A stretch of DNA of 59,805 nucleotides, taken from Pseudomonadota bacterium. Lineage in GTDB: Bacteria; Pseudomonadota; Gammaproteobacteria; Burkholderiales; Burkholderiaceae_C. Shown one piece after another: positions 31,543 through 41,496 of the stretch; positions within the stretch are counted from its first letter, which is position 1, and each line of letters opens with the position of its first letter. The position numbers and the translations under genes are program-made. The notes beneath the pieces are model-generated. The model had not been told where the DNA came from. It did no database searches and was given only the letters and a program-made list of their open reading frames with translations. The stretch is taken from positions 1 to 59,805 of the forward strand of contig JAKOZT010000157.1 in the NCBI GenBank assembly GCA_029779845.1, given 5' to 3'.

Positions 31543-33102
31543 TCAACCGGCCGGCTTCATGATCTGCGCAACCACGTCGGCCACGCGCTGTTCGACCGCC
31601 GCGTCCATCGCGATCGCCCGGCCCCACTCGCGCTGCGTCTCCCCGGGCCATTTGTTCGTCGCGTCCAGCCCCATCTTGCCGCCCAGGCCGCTGACCGGCG
31701 AGGCGAAGTCGAGGTAGTCGATCGGCGTCTGGTCGACCAGCGTGGTGTCGCGCACCGGGTCCATGCGCGTGGTGATGGCCCAGATCACCTCGTCCCAGCG
31801 GCGGATGTCGACGTCGTCGTCGGTGACGACGATGAACTTGGTGTACATGAACTGGCGCAGGAAGCTCCACAGCCCGAACATCAGCCGCTTGGCATGCCCG
31901 GGGTAGGCCTTGCGCATGCTGATGATCGCCATGCGGTAGCTGCAGCCCTCGGGCGGCAGGTAGAAGTCGACGATCTCGGGAAACTGCTTCTTCAGGATCG
32001 GCACGAACACCTCGTTGAGCGCCACGCCCAGCACCGCCGGCTCGTCGGGCGGCTTGCCGGTGTAGGTGGAGTGGTAGATCGGCTCGCGGCGCTGCGTGAT
32101 GCGAGCGATCTCGAACACCGGGAACCAGTCCTGCTCGTTGTAATAGCCGGTGTGGTCGCCGAACGGGCCTTCCAGCGCGTGCAGGTAGCCGTTGATTTCC
32201 TTCAGGGCGACGCCGTGCTCGCTGGTGCCCGTGAAGCCGCTCTCGGCCGGCGGGATGTGGCCTTCGAGCACGAACTCGGCGCGCGCCGGCACCTGCAGCA
32301 TCACGCCGGCGTCGCCGACGCCGGTGTCGGCCACCTCGGTGCGGCTGCCGCGCAGCAGGCCGGCGAACTGGTATTCCGAGAGCGTGTCGGGCACCGGCGT
32401 CACCGCGCCCAGGATGGTGGCCGGGTCCGCCCCCAGCGCCACCGCGATCGGAAAGGGCTGGCCGGGCTTGGCGAGCGCGAACTCGCGGAAATCGAGCGCG
32501 CCGCCGCGGTGCGCCAGCCAGCGCATGATCACCTGGCGCGGGCCGATCACCTGCTGGCGGTAGATGCCCAGGTTCTGGCGCGCGCGCGCGTTCGGCCCGC
32601 CCTGCGGGCCGCGCGTGACCACCAGGCCCCAGGTGATCAGCGGGCCGGCGTCGCCCGGCCAGCAGGTCTGCACCGGCAATCGGGTCAGGTCGGCCTCGCC
32701 GCCTTCCAGCACCACCTCCTGGCAGGGCGGCGAGCGCACGACGGCGGGCTTCATGTCCCACACCGCCTTGGCCATCTGTAACAGACGGCCGGTGTCCCTC
32801 AGGCCCTTGGGCGGCTCGGGCTCCTTCAGCCGGGCCAGCAGTTCGCCCACCTCGCGCAGTTCGCTCACCTCGGTGGCGCCCATGCCCAGCGCGACCCGGC
32901 GCGGGGTGCCGAACAGGTTGGCGAGGACGGGAAATTTGTAACCAACGGGCTGCTCGAACAACAGCGCCGGTCCGGCCGAGCGCAGCACGAAGTCACTGAC
33001 CGCTGTCATTTCCAGCCGCGCGGAGACTGGTTCGGCCACCCTTTTCAGCTCGCCGAGACCTTCCAGGCCCTGGATGAAGTCGCGCAGATCCCGATACTTC
33101 AT
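31543..33102 (-). CDS. ubiD: 4-hydroxy-3-polyprenylbenzoate decarboxylase (UbiD)
   Basis: A 519-residue, full-length UbiD that uses prenylated FMN to decarboxylate the ubiquinone precursor at the membrane. It begins [14 protein letters not shown] and has the conserved [19 protein letters not shown] and [20 protein letters not shown] blocks ([14 protein letters not shown]). UbiX, which makes the prenylated flavin, is not in the window. No clear ribosome binding site precedes the ATG. The gene stands alone, divergent from the lytic transglycosylase. Confidence 0.96.
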   Translation of the reverse strand: MKYRDLRDFIQGLEGLGELKRVAEPVSARLEMTAVSDFVLRSAGPALLFEQPVGYKFPVLANLFGTPRRVALGMGATEVSELREVGELLARLKEPEPPKGLRDTGRLLQMAKAVWDMKPAVVRSPPCQEVVLEGGEADLTRLPVQTCWPGDAGPLITWGLVVTRGPQGGPNARARQNLGIYRQQVIGPRQVIMRWLAHRGGALDFREFALAKPGQPFPIAVALGADPATILGAVTPVPDTLSEYQFAGLLRGSRTEVADTGVGDAGVMLQVPARAEFVLEGHIPPAESGFTGTSEHGVALKEINGYLHALEGPFGDHTGYYNEQDWFPVFEIARITQRREPIYHSTYTGKPPDEPAVLGVALNEVFVPILKKQFPEIVDFYLPPEGCSYRMAIISMRKAYPGHAKRLMFGLWSFLRQFMYTKFIVVTDDDVDIRRWDEVIWAITTRMDPVRDTTLVDQTPIDYLDFASPVSGLGGKMGLDATNKWPGETQREWGRAIAMDAAVEQRVADVVAQIMKPAG

Positions 33103-33135
33103 ACGAAATCGTAATTAGAGACTGAATTCATAGTC

Positions 33136-33165
33136 TTGACCGGTTATGAAACGGCTTCCTAGAAT
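33136..33165 (+). promoter_or_regulatory. Sigma-70-type promoter of the lytic transglycosylase gene
   Basis: TTGACC (33136-33141) and TAGAAT (33160-33165) are separated by 18 bp in an AT-rich island. The start of transcription would be about 33172, giving a leader of about 210 nt before the ATG at 33382; the leader holds no ORF that I can support. Confidence 0.6.
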
Positions 33166-33381
33166 TCGCGCCGTTCGCACCGCCTCGGGATAACCCCAGG
33201 CCCTCGGTGCAGGGATAGAGAAGCAGCGCCGCTGCTGACAGCATCGGACAGACGCCCGATCGAACCGCCGGGATGCCGCGCAAGACGGCACCCAACACCG
33301 GCCCAGGATTATCACCGTCGCCCTCCGGCTCTCCCGCCGCAGGAAGGCCCCGCCCGGGGCCGGCGGCGCAAAAGGAGAGAC

Positions 33382-34293
33382 ATGACGACAACGCTGAAGC
33401 GATGCCTGACGCGCGCCCTGAGGGTGCGCCATGCCATCGGCGAGTCGGCCACGGTGTTCCTGAAGGACGTCGGGCAGGGCTTGCTCGACGTCAGCCACAA
33501 CATGCTCGCGCTGATCGGCCTGCTGATCGTGGCCGCGGCGCTGTTCGCCGTCGGCAAGCCCGAGCTGCGCCATGCCGTCGAGACGCAGGCACTCGACTGG
33601 CTCAAGCTGCGCCACGAGGCGCGCGCCGAGCCGGCCGAACTGCTGGCCCAGCAGCTGAGCGAGCCCGACGCGATCGCCCGCGCCACCGCCGCCAACCCGA
33701 AGGACCTGACCCGCCAGCAGGCCGCGGTGGCGATGTGGATCTCGCGCCGCTACCGCGTCGCGCCGGAGCCGATCAGCCGGCTGGTCCAGGAGGCCTGGGC
33801 GGTCGGCCAGCACGCCAAGCTGGACCCGACGCTGATCCTCGCCATCATGGCGGTGGAGTCGAGCTTCAACCCGTTCGCGCAGAGCAGCGTCGGCGCCCAG
33901 GGCCTGATGCAGGTGATGACCAAGGTGCACGACACCAAGTACGAGGCCTTCGGCGGCACGCACGCGGCCTTCGACCCGGTGAGCAACCTGCGCGTGGGCG
34001 TGCAGGTGCTCAAGGAATGCATCGCGCGCGCCGGCAGCCTGGAGGCAGGCCTGCGCTACTACGTCGGCGCGGCCAACCTGGAAGACGACGGCGGCTACGC
34101 CGGCAAGGTGCTGGCCGAGCAGAACAACCTGCGCACGGTGGCCTCGGGCAAGGCGCTTTCGCCCAACACCGCGCTGGTGCCGGTGGTGCTGCCGGCCCCG
34201 GCGCCGCGCAGCGAGCCGCGTCCCGCCGAGGCAGAGGCGGCGGTGCCCGCCGCGCCGGCCCAGCGCCCCGAGCAGGTCGCCTCGCTGGGCTGA
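33382..34293 (+). CDS. Lytic transglycosylase (SLT domain), membrane anchored
   Basis: A 303-residue protein with one hydrophobic segment (about residues 42-58, LALIGLLIVAAALFAVG) that acts as anchor or uncleaved signal, and a soluble-lytic-transglycosylase domain from about 140 to 240. The catalytic glutamate is in AVESSFNPFAQSSVGAQGLMQ. It cleaves peptidoglycan in the periplasm. The C terminus is Pro/Ala-rich. AAGGAGAG gives a strong ribosome binding site. Confidence 0.92.
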   Translation: MTTTLKRCLTRALRVRHAIGESATVFLKDVGQGLLDVSHNMLALIGLLIVAAALFAVGKPELRHAVETQALDWLKLRHEARAEPAELLAQQLSEPDAIARATAANPKDLTRQQAAVAMWISRRYRVAPEPISRLVQEAWAVGQHAKLDPTLILAIMAVESSFNPFAQSSVGAQGLMQVMTKVHDTKYEAFGGTHAAFDPVSNLRVGVQVLKECIARAGSLEAGLRYYVGAANLEDDGGYAGKVLAEQNNLRTVASGKALSPNTALVPVVLPAPAPRSEPRPAEAEAAVPAAPAQRPEQVASLG

Positions 34294-34311
34294 GCCGCTA
34301 CACTCCCACCA

Positions 34312-34432
34312 CCGCGCGACTGGCGATGCGGCCCCGCCCCGGGGCCTGAGGTGGTGTACCACCGGGAAGCGCGGTCGGTGAGCGACGCGGTCGCGCACCG
34401 CATCAGCCGTTCGCCTGGGCAGCCCTGCCGCC
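34312..34432 (+). ncRNA. ZTP riboswitch (pfl RNA) upstream of glyA
   Basis: The core of the pfl motif is present in order: CCGCGC-GACTGGCG, a GGTGG-TGTA-CCACC hairpin, CGGGAAGCGCGG closing the first stem, a linker, and the distal CCG...CGCCTGGGCA element that forms the pseudoknot. The class senses ZMP/ZTP, the purine intermediate that rises when 10-formyl-tetrahydrofolate is short, and switches on folate one-carbon genes such as glyA. About 52 nt lie between it and the glyA ATG, with a GC-rich hairpin that may be the switch. Confidence 0.9.
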
Positions 34433-34484
34433 GCGACCCTTCCGCGGCGCGCGCCGGGACCATCTGCTGTCAAGGACTGCCGTC

Positions 34485-35735
34485 ATGTTCGACCGTACCG
34501 CCTCCACCGTCGCCAACGTCGACCCCGAGATCTGGGCCGCCATCCTGCACGAGAACCAGCGCCAGGAAGACCACATCGAGCTGATCGCCTCGGAGAACTA
34601 CGCCTCGCCGGCCGTGATGGCGGCGCAAGGCTCGCAGCTCACCAACAAGTACGCCGAGGGCTACCCCGGCAAGCGCTACTACGGCGGCTGCGAGTTCGTC
34701 GACGTGGTGGAGCAGCTCGCGATAGACCGCGCCAAGCAGATCTTCGGCGCCGAGTTCGCCAACGTGCAGCCGAACTCCGGCTCGCAGGCCAACCAGGGCG
34801 TGTTCTTCGGGCTGCTGCAGCCGGGCGACACCATCATGGGCATGAGCCTCGCCGAAGGCGGCCACCTGACGCACGGCATGCCGCTGAACATGAGCGGCAA
34901 GTGGTTCAAGGTGGTGAGCTACGGCCTGAACGCGAAGGAAGAGATCGACTACGACGCGATGGAGCGCCTCGCGCACGAGCACCGCCCCAAGCTGATCATC
35001 GCCGGCGCCTCGGCCTACGCGCTGCGCATCGACTTCGAGCGCTTCGCCAAGGTGGCCAAGGCGGTCGGCGCCTATTTCATGGTCGACATGGCGCACTACG
35101 CGGGCCTGATCGCCGCGGGCGTCTACCCGAACCCGGTGCCCTTCGCCGACGTGGTGACCACCACGACCCACAAGACGCTGCGCGGCCCGCGCGGCGGCCT
35201 GATCCTGATGCGCGGCGAGGAGATCGCCAAGAAGATCAACAGCGCGATCTTCCCCGGCATCCAGGGCGGCCCGCTGATGCACGTGATCGCCGCCAAGGCG
35301 GTGGCCTTCAAGGAGGCGCTGGCGCCCGAGTTCAAGGCCTACCAGCAGCAGGTGGCGAAAAACGCCGTCGCGATGGCCGAGACGCTGGTGCAGCGCGGCC
35401 TGCGCATCGTCAGCGGCCGCACCGAGAGCCACGTGATGCTGGTCGACCTGCGCCCCAAGGGCCTGACCGGCAAGGAAGCCGAAGCCATCCTCGGCAGCGC
35501 GCACATCACCTGCAACAAGAACGGCATCCCGAACGATCCGCAGAAGCCGATGGTGACCAGCGGCATCCGCCTCGGCTCGCCGGCGATGACCACGCGCGGC
35601 TTCAAGGAAGAGCAGGCGCGCCTGACCGCCGAACTGATCGCCGACGTGCTCGACAAGCCGCACGACGAGGCGAACATCGCCGCGGTGCGCGCGAAGGTCG
35701 CCGCGCTGACCAAGGACTTCCCGGTCTACCGCTGA
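34485..35735 (+). CDS. glyA: Serine hydroxymethyltransferase (GlyA)
   Basis: A 416-residue PLP enzyme that interconverts serine and glycine with tetrahydrofolate C1 units. Marks are [16 protein letters not shown] near the start and the PLP lysine in [16 protein letters not shown]. In a methylotroph it may also serve the serine cycle, but no other serine-cycle gene is here. It is placed under the ZTP riboswitch and is followed by nrdR after 17 nt. Confidence 0.98.
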   Translation: MFDRTASTVANVDPEIWAAILHENQRQEDHIELIASENYASPAVMAAQGSQLTNKYAEGYPGKRYYGGCEFVDVVEQLAIDRAKQIFGAEFANVQPNSGSQANQGVFFGLLQPGDTIMGMSLAEGGHLTHGMPLNMSGKWFKVVSYGLNAKEEIDYDAMERLAHEHRPKLIIAGASAYALRIDFERFAKVAKAVGAYFMVDMAHYAGLIAAGVYPNPVPFADVVTTTTHKTLRGPRGGLILMRGEEIAKKINSAIFPGIQGGPLMHVIAAKAVAFKEALAPEFKAYQQQVAKNAVAMAETLVQRGLRIVSGRTESHVMLVDLRPKGLTGKEAEAILGSAHITCNKNGIPNDPQKPMVTSGIRLGSPAMTTRGFKEEQARLTAELIADVLDKPHDEANIAAVRAKVAALTKDFPVYR

Positions 35736-35752
35736 GCGGCGGCGGCTGAAGC

Positions 35753-36196
35753 ATGCGCTGCCCGTTCTGCGGCCACGTCGACACGCAGGTCGTCGAGACG
35801 CGCGAGTCCGACGAAGGCGACCAGATCCGCCGGCGGCGGCGCTGCCAGAAGTGCGACAAGCGCTTCACCACCTACGAGCGCGCGGACATCGCGCTGCCCT
35901 CGGTGGTGAAGAAGGACGGCACGCGCGAGGAGTTCGTACTCTCCAAGCTGCGCGGCTCGATGTCGCTGGCGCTGCGCAAGCGGCCGGTGAGCGTGGAGCA
36001 GATCGACGCGGCGGTCGACCGCATCCAGGAGAAGCTGCTCAACAGCGGCGCCAAGGAAGTCAGCTCCACCCGGCTGGGGGAGCTGGTGATGCGCGAGCTC
36101 AAGCGCATCGACAAGGTCGCCTACGTGCGCTTCGCGTCGGTCTACCGCTCGTTCGAGGACGTGGACGAGTTCCGGCAACTCATCAGGGACATCTGA
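35753..36196 (+). CDS. nrdR: Transcriptional repressor NrdR
   Basis: A 147-residue regulator of ribonucleotide reductase genes. It has the zinc ribbon (MRCPFCGH...CQKCDKRF, Cys3, Cys6, and the later pair near residues 31 and 34) and an ATP-cone ([11 protein letters not shown]...). The glyA-nrdR order is common in Betaproteobacteria and suggests cotranscription. Confidence 0.97.
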   Translation: MRCPFCGHVDTQVVETRESDEGDQIRRRRRCQKCDKRFTTYERADIALPSVVKKDGTREEFVLSKLRGSMSLALRKRPVSVEQIDAAVDRIQEKLLNSGAKEVSSTRLGELVMRELKRIDKVAYVRFASVYRSFEDVDEFRQLIRDI

Positions 36197-36198
36197 TC

Positions 36199-38235
36199 TT
36201 GAAGACGAGCGAGAAGCGATGGCTGCGCGCCATCGGCGCGGCTGTGGCGTGGGCGCTGCTGTCGGCGGCCCAGGGTGCAGAGAACAGCGCCGCGACGGCG
36301 CCGCCGCAGCGCCAGCCGATCGAGCGCTTCGCGGCACTGCCCTTCCTCTCGCAGGTGCGCCTGTCGCCGGACGGGCAGCGCATCGCGGCCTTGATGAACC
36401 GCGGCGGCAAGACCTACCTGATCGTCCGCCCGGTCGCCGGCCGCGAGGCGCCCAAGGCGCTGCTGAACACCGACAACGCGCAGTACCACTTCAACTGGAT
36501 CCGCTGGGTCAACGACGAGCGCGTGGTCGCGAGCCTGCGCTTCGCGTCGCGCCGCCACTTCGTCGGCACCACCGAGACGCGCCTGCTGTCGATCAAGGCC
36601 GACAGCGGCGAGGTGCTCAACCTGGTGCGCGCCGATCGCGTGGCGGGCAGCATGCGCCGCGGCGGCCAGGCGCCCCAGGTCCAGGACCAGGTGGTCGACT
36701 GGCTGCCGCGCGACGGCCACCACCTGCTGCTCTCGCTGCCCGAACCCGGCAGCACGGACGACGGCGTCTACAAGGTGAACGTCGACACCGGCCAGCGCAC
36801 GAGGGTGAAAGCGCCCGAGCGCAACGTGCACCGGTGGCTGACCGACGCGCAGGGCCGCGTGCGCGTGGCCGTGCAGCTCGACGACGGCACGTACCAGGTG
36901 CGGCTGGCCGATGTCGACGGCAAGGCCTGGCGCACGCTGTGGAGCTTCCGCGCCACCGAAGACCGCCTGGTCTGGCCGCTCGGCTTCGGGCTGGACCCGA
37001 ACGAGCTGTACGTGCGCGCCTACCACGACGGGCGCATGGCGGTGTTCTCGGTGCGCGTGGACGACCCGGCGCTGCCGCGCCGGCTGCGCTTGGCGCATCC
37101 GAAGATGGACATCTACGGCTCGCTGCTGCGCTCGCCGGCCACGGGCGAGGTGATCGGCCTGCACGGCAGCGGCGACGATGACGACGCCGCGGACGGACCC
37201 CGCACCGAGCTGTGGGACGCCGCCTGGCGCGCCGAGATGAAGGCGGTCGACGCCGGCCTGCCGCGACGCGACAACCTGCTGCTCGACATCAGCCGCGACG
37301 AGCGCTTCTACCTGCTGCATTCGGAGAACAGCCGCCAGCCCGCCGAGTACTACGTGGGCGACCGCAAGAGCGGCGAGCTGGCGCTGCTGGGCGGCACCTA
37401 CCCCGATCTCGACACGGCGCGGCTGGCCGGCAAGCAGCGCGTGACGATCCAGGCGCGCGACGGCCTGCCGCTCGACGCCTACCTGACGCTGCCGCACGGG
37501 CGCGGCGTCGGCGACGGCCGCGCGCCGCTGGCTATGGTGCTGCTGCCGCACGGCGGGCCGCAGGGCCGCGACGATGCCGGCTTCGACGCCTGGACCGAGC
37601 TGCTGGCCGACCGCGGCCATGCGGTGCTGCAGGTGAACTTCCGCGGCTCGGCCGGCTACGGCCACGGCTTCATGGCGGCCGGCCTCAAGCGCTGGGGCCT
37701 GGAGATGCAGGACGACCTCGCCGACGGCGTGGCCTGGGCCGTGGCGCAGCGCGTGGCCGACCCGGCGCGCGTGTGCATCGTCGGCGGGAGCTACGGCGGC
37801 TACGCGGCGCTGATGGGCGCCGTGAAGACGCCCGAGCTGTACCGCTGCGCGGTCAGCTTCGCCGGCGTGACCGACCTGCCCGACCTGATCGCGCACAAGA
37901 GCGAGTACATCGGCGGGCGGGCACGCGCCGAAGAGACGATCGGCGCGGCGTGGGGCGACCGCGAGCAATTGCGCGCCACCTCGCCGGCGCGCCAGGCCGA
38001 GCGCATCCGCGTGCCGGTGCTGCTGGTGCACGGCACGGCCGACCGCAGCGTGCCGGTCGAGCAGAGCGCCGACATGGCCAAGGCGCTCAAGCGCGCCGGC
38101 AAGCCCTACCGCTACATCGAGCAGGAAGGCGGCGACCACTACCTGAGCCGCTACGAGCACCGGCTGGAGTTCTTCCAGGCGCTCGAAGCCTTCCTCGACG
38201 AGCACCTGGGCACGCCGGCGGCGGCCGCGCACTGA
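36199..38235 (+). CDS. S9 family (prolyl-oligopeptidase-like) peptidase, secreted
   Basis: A 678-residue exported peptidase. The TTG start at 36199 follows the nrdR stop by 2 nt, with an AGGGA site about 10 nt upstream; it opens a signal peptide (about residues 1-26, ending in SAAQGAEN). A beta-propeller-like region fills about 40-400, and the alpha/beta-hydrolase domain follows with the serine in GGSYGGYAAL, the aspartate in GTADRSVP and the histidine in GGDHYLSR. It probably cleaves short peptides in the periplasm. Confidence 0.9.
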   Translation: MKTSEKRWLRAIGAAVAWALLSAAQGAENSAATAPPQRQPIERFAALPFLSQVRLSPDGQRIAALMNRGGKTYLIVRPVAGREAPKALLNTDNAQYHFNWIRWVNDERVVASLRFASRRHFVGTTETRLLSIKADSGEVLNLVRADRVAGSMRRGGQAPQVQDQVVDWLPRDGHHLLLSLPEPGSTDDGVYKVNVDTGQRTRVKAPERNVHRWLTDAQGRVRVAVQLDDGTYQVRLADVDGKAWRTLWSFRATEDRLVWPLGFGLDPNELYVRAYHDGRMAVFSVRVDDPALPRRLRLAHPKMDIYGSLLRSPATGEVIGLHGSGDDDDAADGPRTELWDAAWRAEMKAVDAGLPRRDNLLLDISRDERFYLLHSENSRQPAEYYVGDRKSGELALLGGTYPDLDTARLAGKQRVTIQARDGLPLDAYLTLPHGRGVGDGRAPLAMVLLPHGGPQGRDDAGFDAWTELLADRGHAVLQVNFRGSAGYGHGFMAAGLKRWGLEMQDDLADGVAWAVAQRVADPARVCIVGGSYGGYAALMGAVKTPELYRCAVSFAGVTDLPDLIAHKSEYIGGRARAEETIGAAWGDREQLRATSPARQAERIRVPVLLVHGTADRSVPVEQSADMAKALKRAGKPYRYIEQEGGDHYLSRYEHRLEFFQALEAFLDEHLGTPAAAAH

Positions 38236-38363
38236 GCCCTCCCCCGTCCGGGGGAACCCACGGCCGAGGGCCCCGCAGCGAGGCCCGGCGCATCGCCCCT
38301 CGTCGGGGCGCGCGGGAGCGCGTCGATTCCTAGAGTTCGTGCAACGCCTCAGCGGAGCACGAC

Positions 38364-38900
38364 ATGGACTCGAAACTCGGACCCTTTTCCCGGCAACGCG
38401 GCTTCACGCTGATCGAAGCCGGCGTCGTGACCGCGGTGCTCGCCGTGGCCGTCACGGCCGCCGTGCCCGGGCTGCAGCGGGTGCTCGAAGAGCGCCGGCT
38501 CGACGCCGCCGCCACGCAGCTCGCCGCGACACTGCAACTGGCGCGCAACGAGAGCATCGCTCGCAACCGGGTGGTGCGCGTGACCCACGACGCGGTCAAC
38601 CGCTGCACGCTGCTGCACACCGGCGCGGCCGGCGCCTGCCGCTGCACGCCGCGCGGCGAGGCCGAGTGCGCGGCCGGCGCGGTGCTGATCCGCAGCAGCG
38701 GCGCGACGCCCGGCGTGGCGGTCGAGAGCAACGCCGCCTCGCTCGCCTTCGACCCGCTGCACGGCACCGTCACCCCCGCCGCCACCTGGCGCGTCGTCGC
38801 GGCGCGCGACGGCCGCGCGATCCATCACGTGATCAACCTGATGGGGCGCGTGCGCAGCTGCTCGCCCGATGCGGCCGTGCCCGGTTACCGCGCCTGCTGA
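38364..38900 (+). CDS. Minor pseudopilin GspH/FimT
   Basis: A 178-residue type IV pilin-like protein. A short basic leader ends at RQRG, then the N-methylation helix FTLIEAGVVTAVLAVAVTAAV follows, and the GspH domain with paired cysteines makes up the rest. A type IV pilus minor pilin of the fimT/fimU type, first in a set of five. The first in-frame ATG was taken. Confidence 0.9.
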   Translation: MDSKLGPFSRQRGFTLIEAGVVTAVLAVAVTAAVPGLQRVLEERRLDAAATQLAATLQLARNESIARNRVVRVTHDAVNRCTLLHTGAAGACRCTPRGEAECAAGAVLIRSSGATPGVAVESNAASLAFDPLHGTVTPAATWRVVAARDGRAIHHVINLMGRVRSCSPDAAVPGYRAC

Positions 38901-38924
38901 ACCCGACTCAACGAGGAGAACACC

Positions 38925-39374
38925 ATGAACCACCACGCTTCGCACCGCGCCGCACGCGGCTTCACGCTGATCGAACTGCTCGCCGCCGTCGGCATCGCCG
39001 GCGTGCTCTCCGGCCTCGCCTGGCCGAGCTTCGAAGGCAGCCTGCAGAAAGGCCGGCGCGCCGACGCGATGCTGGCGATGGCGCAGTTGCAGATCGTGCA
39101 GGAACGCTGGTACGCCAACCACCGGCAGTACGGCACGCTCGCCGAGCTGCGGCTGAACGAGCGCAGCAGCGCGGGGCACTACCGCATCGAAGTCAGCGCG
39201 GCCGACGAGCAGGGCTACGTCGCGCTCGCGCAGGCCAGCGGCGCGCAGGCGCGCGACGCGGCCTGCCGCAACCTGCGCCTGAGCGTGACCGGCGGGCGCA
39301 CGCTGCGCGAATCGGGCGCCGACGAGCGCCTGGCCAACGACGAAGCCGCCAACCGGCGCTGCTGGGGTCTGTGA
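38925..39374 (+). CDS. pilE: Type IV pilin-like protein, PilE type
   Basis: A 149-residue pilin with leader ending RAARG and helix FTLIELLAAVGIAGVLSGLAW. A GGAG site precedes the ATG. The C terminus has the two cysteines of the disulfide loop (RDAACRNL and RRCWGL). The family (ComE/PilE of minor pilin clusters) is small and can prime pilus assembly or bind DNA. Confidence 0.9.
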   Translation: MNHHASHRAARGFTLIELLAAVGIAGVLSGLAWPSFEGSLQKGRRADAMLAMAQLQIVQERWYANHRQYGTLAELRLNERSSAGHYRIEVSAADEQGYVALAQASGAQARDAACRNLRLSVTGGRTLRESGADERLANDEAANRRCWGL

Positions 39375-39375
39375 G

Positions 39376-40020
39376 ATGCACCGCCGCTCGCAGGCCGGCG
39401 TGTCGCTGGTCGAACTGATGGTGGGCCTCGCGCTCGGCCTGTTCATTGCCGCTGCGGCCTTCGCGGCCGTCATCGAGCAGTGGCGCGAGCACCGCCATGC
39501 GACGCTGGCGATGCGCCTGCAGCAGGACCTGCGCAGCGCCGCCGACGTGATCGCGCGCGACCTGCGCCGCGCCGGGCACTGGGCAGCGCCGGCAGCTTCG
39601 GCGCCGAACCCGTATGCGGCCTTCGCGCCGCAGGGCGCGGCCTCGGATGCGGCGAGCTACGCCTATTCGCGCGACGCGGTCGAGAACCACATCCTCGACA
39701 GCGCCGAGCAGTTCGGCCTGCGGCTGCGGCGCGGCGTGATCGAGCTGCAACTCGGCGCCGGCGCCTGGCAGGCGCTCACCGATGCGAACACGCTGGTGGT
39801 CACCGAGCTCGCGCTGGCGCCGCGCGCGCAGAACGTCTCTCTGCTCGAGCACTGCCCGCGCGAATGCGCCGCGGGGGCGAGCTGCGACGTGCATGTCGGC
39901 GTGCGAAGCGTCGCGCTGCGCATCGCGGCGCGCGCGGCCGAGGACGCCTCGCTGATCCGGCGCATCGACACGCTGGTGCGTCTGCGCAACGACGACATCG
40001 CCGGCGCCTGCCCGGCTTGA
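39376..40020 (+). CDS. pilW: Type IV pilus minor pilin PilW
   Basis: A 214-residue pilin-like protein; leader ending RSQAG, then VSLVELMVGLALGLFIAAAAF. Position 1 nt after pilE and the following DVIARDLRRAGHW block fit PilW, which primes pilus assembly with PilX and PilV. Confidence 0.88.
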   Translation: MHRRSQAGVSLVELMVGLALGLFIAAAAFAAVIEQWREHRHATLAMRLQQDLRSAADVIARDLRRAGHWAAPAASAPNPYAAFAPQGAASDAASYAYSRDAVENHILDSAEQFGLRLRRGVIELQLGAGAWQALTDANTLVVTELALAPRAQNVSLLEHCPRECAAGASCDVHVGVRSVALRIAARAAEDASLIRRIDTLVRLRNDDIAGACPA

Positions 40021-40031
40021 GGAGCCTGTTC

Positions 40032-41042
40032 ATGAACCTGCACTCACAACGCGGCGCCGCCACGCTGGCGATCACGCTGATGCTGCTCGCGGCGATGCTG
40101 GTGACGCTGCTGGCGGCGAACCGCAACCTGTTGATCGAACTGCGCCAGTCGTCCAACCAGGCCGAGGCGGCGCTGGCGTTCGAGGCTGCCGAGGCCGGGC
40201 TGGATTGGACGATCGCCATGCTCAACGACGAGGCGCGCATCGGCAACGACTGCCAGCCGGCCGCCGCAGCCACGCAGCGCTTTCGCGAGCGCGTGCTCGA
40301 CACCGGCGTCGCCGCCTTCACGCCACGCGCTGTGGGCACGGCCTGCGTGCGCGGCGCGGCGGGCTGGGAATGCGGCTGCGGCGCCGCCGCGCCGGCGGCG
40401 AACGGGCCGGGTTTCGCGGTGCAACTCCAAGCGGGGCCGCAGGAGGGCCGGCTGCTGCTCGTCGCCAACGGCTGCGCACGCTTCGACGGCACCTGCCGTG
40501 ACGACGCGGCGCTCGCCAGGCACCAGGCCGTGATCGCGCTACAGGCAGCGCTGCCCACGCCGCCCACGACCGCGTTGACGGTCCGCCCCGCGACGCTGCC
40601 GGCCGGCCCGTTCTTCGCCGGTCTGTTCGGGCAATCGAAAGACTCGTGGACGCAGCAGCAAGCCGTGCACAAGATCGACTGCCGCGGCGATTGCGGCGCG
40701 GCCATCGGCGTGGCGATCGAACAAGGCGCGACGCTGCTGGCGCTGCCCGGCGATGTCACCTTGCGCGGCCCGCTCGCGCTCGGCACGCCGGACCGGCCGG
40801 TGCTGATCGTCGCCGCCGGCGCCTTGCAGCTGCAGGGTGCGGTGCAACTGCAGGGCGTGGCCTACGCGGCGAGCATAGGCTGGGCCACTCCCGCCGCCAC
40901 GGTGCGCGGCGCGCTGATCAGCGAAGGCAGCGCGGCCGGCGACGCCTCGCTGGACCTGCAACGCGATGCCGATGTGCTGGATGCGCTGCGCACGCGCCAG
41001 GGCAGCTTCGTGCGCCTGGCCGGCGGCTGGCGCGATTTCTGA
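40032..41042 (+). CDS. pilX: Type IV pilus assembly protein PilX
   Basis: A 336-residue protein; the ATG at 40032 has a GGAG site. The N-terminal segment GAATLAITLMLLAAMLVTLLAANR lacks the Glu5 of ordinary pilins, as in PilX/GspK, and EAALAFEAAEAGLDWT follows. It is longer than typical PilX (about 170-200 residues), with a Cys-rich middle part and a C-terminal beta-rich extension. Confidence 0.85.
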   Translation: MNLHSQRGAATLAITLMLLAAMLVTLLAANRNLLIELRQSSNQAEAALAFEAAEAGLDWTIAMLNDEARIGNDCQPAAAATQRFRERVLDTGVAAFTPRAVGTACVRGAAGWECGCGAAAPAANGPGFAVQLQAGPQEGRLLLVANGCARFDGTCRDDAALARHQAVIALQAALPTPPTTALTVRPATLPAGPFFAGLFGQSKDSWTQQQAVHKIDCRGDCGAAIGVAIEQGATLLALPGDVTLRGPLALGTPDRPVLIVAAGALQLQGAVQLQGVAYAASIGWATPAATVRGALISEGSAAGDASLDLQRDADVLDALRTRQGSFVRLAGGWRDF

Positions 41043-41052
41043 GGAGCCTCGC

Positions 41053-41490
41053 ATGACCCCCACCCTGCCCCGCCGCCAGCGCGGCCTCACGCTGATCGAG
41101 GCGCTGCTCGCCGCGCTGGTGCTGGCCATCGGCGTGCTGGCGCTGCTGCGCGTGCAGCCCGAGTTGCGCCGCCACGCCGAGTTCGCGCGCGAGCGCGGCG
41201 AGGCGCTGCGCCTCGCGCAGCGGGAACTCGAAGACCTGCGCGGCTTCGGCACGCGCGCCGCGTTCGACGCCATCGCCGGGCGTGCCCTCACGATAGCGCC
41301 CGACGGCTTCGGCAGCCCGCGCTACGCGCTGGCGCGGCGCGTCGATGCGGCCGCCTGGCCGGACACGAAGGCGATCGAGGTGAGCGTCGCCTGGAACGAC
41401 GCGCAAGGCGCACCGCAGCAAGTCACCCTCGCGACCTTGATCGCCGCGCAGGAGCCGGCGCTCGGCGCGCTCGCCCTGCTCCCGCGCTGA
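41053..41490 (+). CDS. pilV: Type IV pilus modification protein PilV
   Basis: A 145-residue minor pilin with leader PRRQRG and helix LTLIEALLAALVLAIGVLALL, typical of PilV. GAGGAG precedes the ATG. It is the last of the five pilin genes; pilY1, which usually belongs to this set, is missing. Confidence 0.88.
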   Translation: MTPTLPRRQRGLTLIEALLAALVLAIGVLALLRVQPELRRHAEFARERGEALRLAQRELEDLRGFGTRAAFDAIAGRALTIAPDGFGSPRYALARRVDAAAWPDTKAIEVSVAWNDAQGAPQQVTLATLIAAQEPALGALALLPR

Positions 41491-41496
41491 CGCAGA

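Noticed and set aside
38241..38254. CCCCCG/CGGGGG hairpin after the S9 peptidase gene
   Set aside because: The loop would be 2-4 nt and there is no T run; it is not convincing as a terminator.
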